Positions 7,578 through 10,397 of a stretch of 10,397 bases of DNA are shown here, piece by piece; the first letter of the stretch is position 1; every line of letters starts with the position of its first letter. The DNA lies in contig JAHLKH010000476.1 in assembly GCA_025526915.1 (NCBI GenBank), forward strand, positions 1 to 10,397. The letters run 5' to 3'. The stretch comes from Entophlyctis helioformis (Eukaryota; Chytridiomycota; Chytridiomycetes; Chytridiales; Chytriomycetaceae). Both the position numbers and the translations under genes were made by a program. The notes below the pieces were generated by a model. It ran no database searches and was not told the DNA's origin. It saw nothing but the letters and a program-made list of their open reading frames with translations.

Positions 7578-9951
7578 TCACAGCTTGGCAGCCATCTTGA
7601 GCATCTCGGCCACCTTGAGCGACTGCCGCACGCCGAGATCCAGCATAATCTCTTCCGATCCACCCGGGATGGCGTAGGCACGCACCTCGCGGTACAGGCG
7701 TTCGACCTTTTCGCCCTGGCCACCGCGCGTAAACGACAGCCCGCCAAAGATCTGCGCCGCCTCGCGCGCGCAAAACTCCATCGTCTGCGTCGACTGCGCC
7801 TTGAGCAGCGCCGTGGCGCCGCCCAGCCGCGCCTGCGCAATCTCGCGCGGCAGCGTCTGGAACTGGTAAATGAGCATCTCGATCCACGCGTGCGTCGCCT
7901 CCACTTTGCGTGCCATGTGGCCCAGCTTGTTGCGGATCACGCCGTGCTCAATGAGCTTCTTGCCAAACGTCTCGCGCTTTTGGCTGTCCGTGTGGGCGTG
8001 GGTCCACAAGCATTCCATCCCATCGCATCGCATTCCATCCCATCGTATCGTATCGCATTGCGAGCCGGTGCATGTGTAGAGTGTGAGTGTCACAGCGACA
8101 CACGAGCCACAATTACAGTGTGTCACGACGGCGTAGCAAACAGACGTACGCATAGGCAAGTGCCTCGGACAGACACACGCGGGCAAAGCGGTTGGCCTGG
8201 ATAGCAATGCCCATGCGCTCATGGTTAAAGTTGTACATGATGCACTTGAACCCGCCGTTGAGCGGGCCAACGAGGTTCTCGACGGGGACCTTGACGTCCT
8301 CAAACGCCATGTACGTCGTGCCCGACGACCACACGCCGCTGCACTTCATCTTGCGCGTGACGATGCCCGGCATGCCCTTTTCGAGGAGGAGGAGCGAGAT
8401 GCCGCCCATGCCCGCACCGCCCGTGCGGACGGCCACCACGAAAAAGTCGGCGTAGATGGCGTTGGTGATCCACTGCATTCGTGCAAGAGGGTTGCCGTGC
8501 ATCCGTCAGTACCACTCTCTCTCGCGCGTGTGCACGGCGGCCATTTTGGCCATGTGGCAGGGATGGTGGCAGGTGGCATGGGATGGTGGCATGACAGACC
8601 CTACCTTCTTCTCGCCATTGACGATAAAGTGCTTGCCGTCGGGAGTGAGGCGGGCCTCGGTCTTGAGGTTGGCCACGTCACTGCCGCCGGACGGCTCGGT
8701 GATGGCCAGACACACAATCTTCTTGCCCGACAGACAGTCGGCGACGACCTTGTTCTTGACAAAGTCGGATCCAAAGTGCACCACGGGCGGCAGCGCGATC
8801 GTGTGGCCTTTGCGTCGCGTCAGGTTGATGCATCAGTGTGTCAGTGTGTCAGTCTCGGTACCAGCCCATCACAACACATACACACACACAAAAGACTCAC
8901 CTCCCATGAGACCCCAGAGCACACCGCCCGACGCCACACGAGCCAGCTCATCCATCACAATAAACTCATGGAACGAGTCAAACTCGTCGGGGGCAACACC
9001 GCCAGGCGGCGCGATGCCCGACATGTACGCCGTCGGCCACGGCGGGCCGCACACGGCGGCCAGAATGCCCGTCTCGCCGCAGCGCTCAAACACGCGCCGC
9101 GGCACCGGGTTGCCGCTCTCGTCCCAGTCGTGGGCAAACGGCATCAGCTCCGTGTCGACAAAGTGGCGCATCCACTTGCGCAGCCGCTTGTGGCTCTCGT
9201 TGTAGAACGGCGAGTTGAGGCCTCTGGAGTGTGGGAGGTGGATAGGTGGGTTGTCGGCACGTGTGTGTCAGTGGCATCGCATCTGGGATCGCGTTGATCT
9301 GGGATCTGGGATCGCGGCCGGCTTGCACAACACAACGCAGTGCAACGTGGGGAAGCGAAGGGGCAAAGGATCGTGCACTTACTGGTACCAGCCGGGATCG
9401 GCCATGGGCACTTGGATGTCGCCAAACAGACTGCCCGCAGGCAGCAGACTGCCAGCAGCAGCAGCAGCGGCGGCACCAGCGGGAGCAGCAGCCTTCTTCT
9501 TGGGAGGAGCCGCAGCCACAACCGCGTGGGCAGCACCAGCACCAGAAGCACCAGAAGCAGCAGCGGAGCGGAGCCGACGACGCCGATGCACAGCTGGTCA
9601 AAGTAGCGGTCCATGATGGCCTGGTTGTGGAACTGGTCAAACTGCTTCGAAGCGTCCTTGCCCGCGACCTTGAGCAGCACCTTCTTGCCGCCCGGGTGCT
9701 CGCCCAGGAAGCCCGTGACGTTGAACACCTGCGGCCGTCCAAGTGCGTATGCGTGTGTGCGTATGTAGGTGTGGTTGTGGTTGTGCGTAGGTGTCAGACA
9801 GACGGCCAGCGTGGTGGCTCAGCAGACGCAGACGCAGTCAGCAAGACCAGCACACACGCACGCACCTTGCCGTGCACAATGATCCAGCAGTCCTTGTCGC
9901 TGCTGTGGCTTGGCCACCTCGTCGGCCGTGTACGCTGTCGTGGGGCGCCAT
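7578..9951 (-). CDS. Cytochrome b5/acyl-CoA dehydrogenase fusion with C-terminal AKL (frame breaks in the b5 part)
   Basis: Acyl-CoA dehydrogenases oxidise acyl-CoA to enoyl-CoA using FAD. Exons (minus strand): 9951-9866, 9728-9383, 9223-8901, 8807-8605, 8472-8150 and 7983-7578. The b5 domain has YTADEVAK, HSSDKDCWIIVHGK and VFNVTGFLGEHPGG, with haem ligands H39 in HPGG and H62 in QFHNQ (indel-corrected numbering). An Ala/Pro-rich linker with PKKK follows, then SLFGDIQVPMADPGWYQ. The dehydrogenase part has the N-terminal helical region (MRHFVDTELMPFAHDWDE), the flavin-loop signature AITEPSGGSDVANL, NGEKKWITNA, and the C-terminal domain (KRETFGKKLIEHGVIRNKL, YAIPGGSEEIMLDLGVRQ). It ends AAKL, a PTS1-like tripeptide suggesting peroxisomes. 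Three apparent insertions disturb the b5 frame: one C within 9942-9945, one C at 9907-9908, and a GCGGA duplication at 9563-9572. Allowing for them, all exons sum to 1680 nt (559 residues). The start at 9951 depends on this correction; upstream in-frame ATGs at 10064 or 10003 are alternatives. Family call firm; b5 integrity and start uncertain. Confidence 0.92.
7984..8149 (-). other. Intron 5 of the b5/acyl-CoA dehydrogenase gene, with tandem 20-bp repeats
   Basis: The donor is GTACGT at 8149 and the acceptor GGACAG ends at 7984. The phase-2 junction joins SEALAYA to QKRETFGKK, as expected for the family. Two 20-bp copies beginning CATTCCATCCCATCG lie at 8011-8030 and 8031-8050 (one mismatch), followed by a partial TATCGCATTG copy. 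Confidence 0.85.
8473..8604 (-). other. Intron 4 of the b5/acyl-CoA dehydrogenase gene
   Basis: The donor is GTAGGG at 8604 and the acceptor ATGCAG ends at 8473. Splicing in phase 0 joins FIVNGEKK to WITNAIYADFF, the conserved NGEKxWIT motif, so both sites are well supported. The intron contains imperfect GGATGGTGGCA-type repeats at about 8569-8594. Confidence 0.85.
8808..8900 (-). other. Intron 3 of the b5/acyl-CoA dehydrogenase gene, ending in AAG
   Basis: The donor is GTGAGT at 8900. The acceptor that joins WGLMG to GHTIALPPVVHF is an AAG ending at 8808; the nearest upstream AG would lead straight into a stop codon. The coding strand carries CTGAC twice, CTGAT once, then CTGAC again, giving four branch-point-like motifs in about 40 bp. 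Confidence 0.8.
9224..9382 (-). other. Intron 2 of the b5/acyl-CoA dehydrogenase gene
   Basis: The donor is GTAAGT at 9382, immediately after GGCTGGTACCA, and the acceptor ACTCCAG ends at 9224. The phase-2 junction gives DPGWYQ-GLNSPFYNE, typical of the family. Plus-strand repeats of ATCTGGGATC at about 9280-9315 fall inside the intron. Confidence 0.88.
9563..9572. repeat. 5-bp tandem duplication that shifts the reading frame
   Basis: GCGGA occurs twice in tandem (coding strand TCCGC TCCGC). Counting only one copy makes the frame run from CIGVVGS directly into AAASGASGAGAAHAVV and on to the confirmed exon end GWYQ. With both copies the b5 frame enters a leucine-rich out-of-frame translation. 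It sits at the junction of the b5 domain and the Ala-rich linker. Confidence 0.85.
9729..9865 (-). other. Intron 1 of the b5/acyl-CoA dehydrogenase gene
   Basis: The donor is GTGCGT at 9865 and the acceptor GCCGCAG ends at 9729. The junction joins DCWIIVHGK to VFNVTGFLGEHPGG, exactly as in cytochrome b5 domains. The intron is GT-rich near its centre on the plus strand (9761-9790). Confidence 0.88.
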
Positions 9952-10235
9952 CCTCTGTCGCTCTTGTCGCTGTTGTCGCTCTTGTCGACGGTGCGGCCAA
10001 CATCGGGCACGGCCAACAGACGCTCTTGGCCCCGTGCACACTCGCGCTCGGCAGACGCGTGCACAACCTCGACACGTGCACGCGCGGAGATTCACTTCGG
10101 CTGGAAATGTGCGCCGTTGGCAGTGACATGTGATCATACACTCACGGGACTGTAAAAGCTATTTCATTGAACATCAACCGATCCCTCGAGTGCCACTCAC
10201 ACACACTCACACACACAAAAACAGAGCAACGGACA
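9952..10235. promoter_or_regulatory. Putative divergent promoter region upstream of the dehydrogenase gene
   Basis: These 284 bp lie between the proposed minus-strand start at 9951 and the plus-strand ATG at 10236. Next to the minus-strand start is a 9-bp repeat (TCGCTCTTG, TCGCTGTTG, TCGCTCTTG at 9958-9984). Before the plus-strand ATG is a CA-rich leader with CACTCACACACAC runs (about 10193-10220). If the dehydrogenase really starts at 10064 or 10003, part of this is coding. No TATA box was identified with confidence. Confidence 0.45.
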
Positions 10236-10397
10236 ATGGAAACCGACACAAAGTGGTGGTGGCAGTGGCTGGGGATCGAGTCTTGGTTGGACAGCCAGCA
10301 GGCGACACACGAATCAGAGATCCGCTGGCGGAGCGCCTTGTCTGCGGCCCGACGACGTGCGCGGGGAGGCCGTCGCCGAGGTGGACACGCGGCCGTA
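10236..10397 (+). CDS. Start of an unrecognised open reading frame (partial, runs off the right edge)
   Basis: An ATG in good context (ACAATGG, with A at -3 and G at +4) opens 54 codons without a stop to the end of the window. The peptide begins METDTKWWWQWLGIESWLDS, is rich in tryptophan at first, and becomes very Arg/Gly/Ala-rich (SAARRRARGGRRRGG) towards the edge. No domain is recognised. It would be divergent from the dehydrogenase gene, and a CA-rich leader like those before other genes here precedes it. It could also be a chance open frame in GC-rich sequence, or a first exon ending soon after. Confidence 0.4.
   Translation, partial: METDTKWWWQWLGIESWLDSQQATHESEIRWRSALSAARRRARGGRRRGGHAAV

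Noticed and set aside
8221..9297. 358-codon plus-strand frame over the dehydrogenase
   Set aside because: Antisense to exons with clear acyl-CoA dehydrogenase motifs, and it crosses several well-supported introns.
10001..10141. N-terminal extension of the b5 fusion from ATGs at 10141, 10129 or 10003
   Set aside because: These frames run into HSSDKDCW but lose the YTADEVAK segment, which is canonical for b5 and lies in another frame; not excluded, only less likely.

Overview
The window is a gene-dense stretch of nuclear DNA from a eukaryote, most likely a fungus. Coding sequence is GC-rich, short GT-AG introns interrupt three genes, and the gene families (a Sec7/BIG Arf exchange factor, a SAMHD1-type HD-domain protein without a SAM domain, an F-box/AMN1-type leucine-rich-repeat protein, and a cytochrome b5/acyl-CoA dehydrogenase fusion ending in a peroxisomal tripeptide) suit an early-diverging fungus such as a chytrid. 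That placement is inference; no marker gene is present. No RNA gene, CRISPR array or transposon was recognised.

Layout from left to right: (1) 1-2093, minus strand, the 5' part of a SEC7/BIG-type Arf guanine-exchange factor that runs off the left edge, with DCB and HUS regions but not the catalytic Sec7 domain. (2) 2094-2469, a divergent promoter and 5'-leader region carrying two clean tandem arrays, (GCTT)13 and an 8-bp GGCCTCTT unit repeated 11 times. (3) 2470-5025, plus strand, a four-exon SAMHD1-type dNTP triphosphohydrolase homologue. Its first intron is unusually long and holds nine tandem small hairpins with alternating stem sequences. (4) 5305-7098, plus strand, a single-exon F-box-like protein with about 13 leucine-rich repeats. 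(5) 7578-9951, minus strand, a six-exon cytochrome b5/acyl-CoA dehydrogenase fusion ending in AKL. Its acyl-CoA dehydrogenase part is intact, but the b5 part is broken by two or three small apparent insertions. (6) 10236 to the right edge, plus strand, the start of an unrecognised open frame.

The genes do not form a pathway. They are ordinary housekeeping or metabolic neighbours in a compact genome: a divergent pair around 2.1-2.5 kb, a convergent pair around 7.1-7.6 kb, and another divergent pair around 10 kb. The most unusual signal is the hairpin array at 2843-3073. Paired changes in the two arms of its stems keep them complementary, and its type-A stems contain sequences that resemble splice acceptors. 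Other points for review are two introns ending in AAG, tandem multiplication of CTGAC branch-point-like motifs in two introns, and reading-frame breaks in the b5 domain and in the SEC7 linker.
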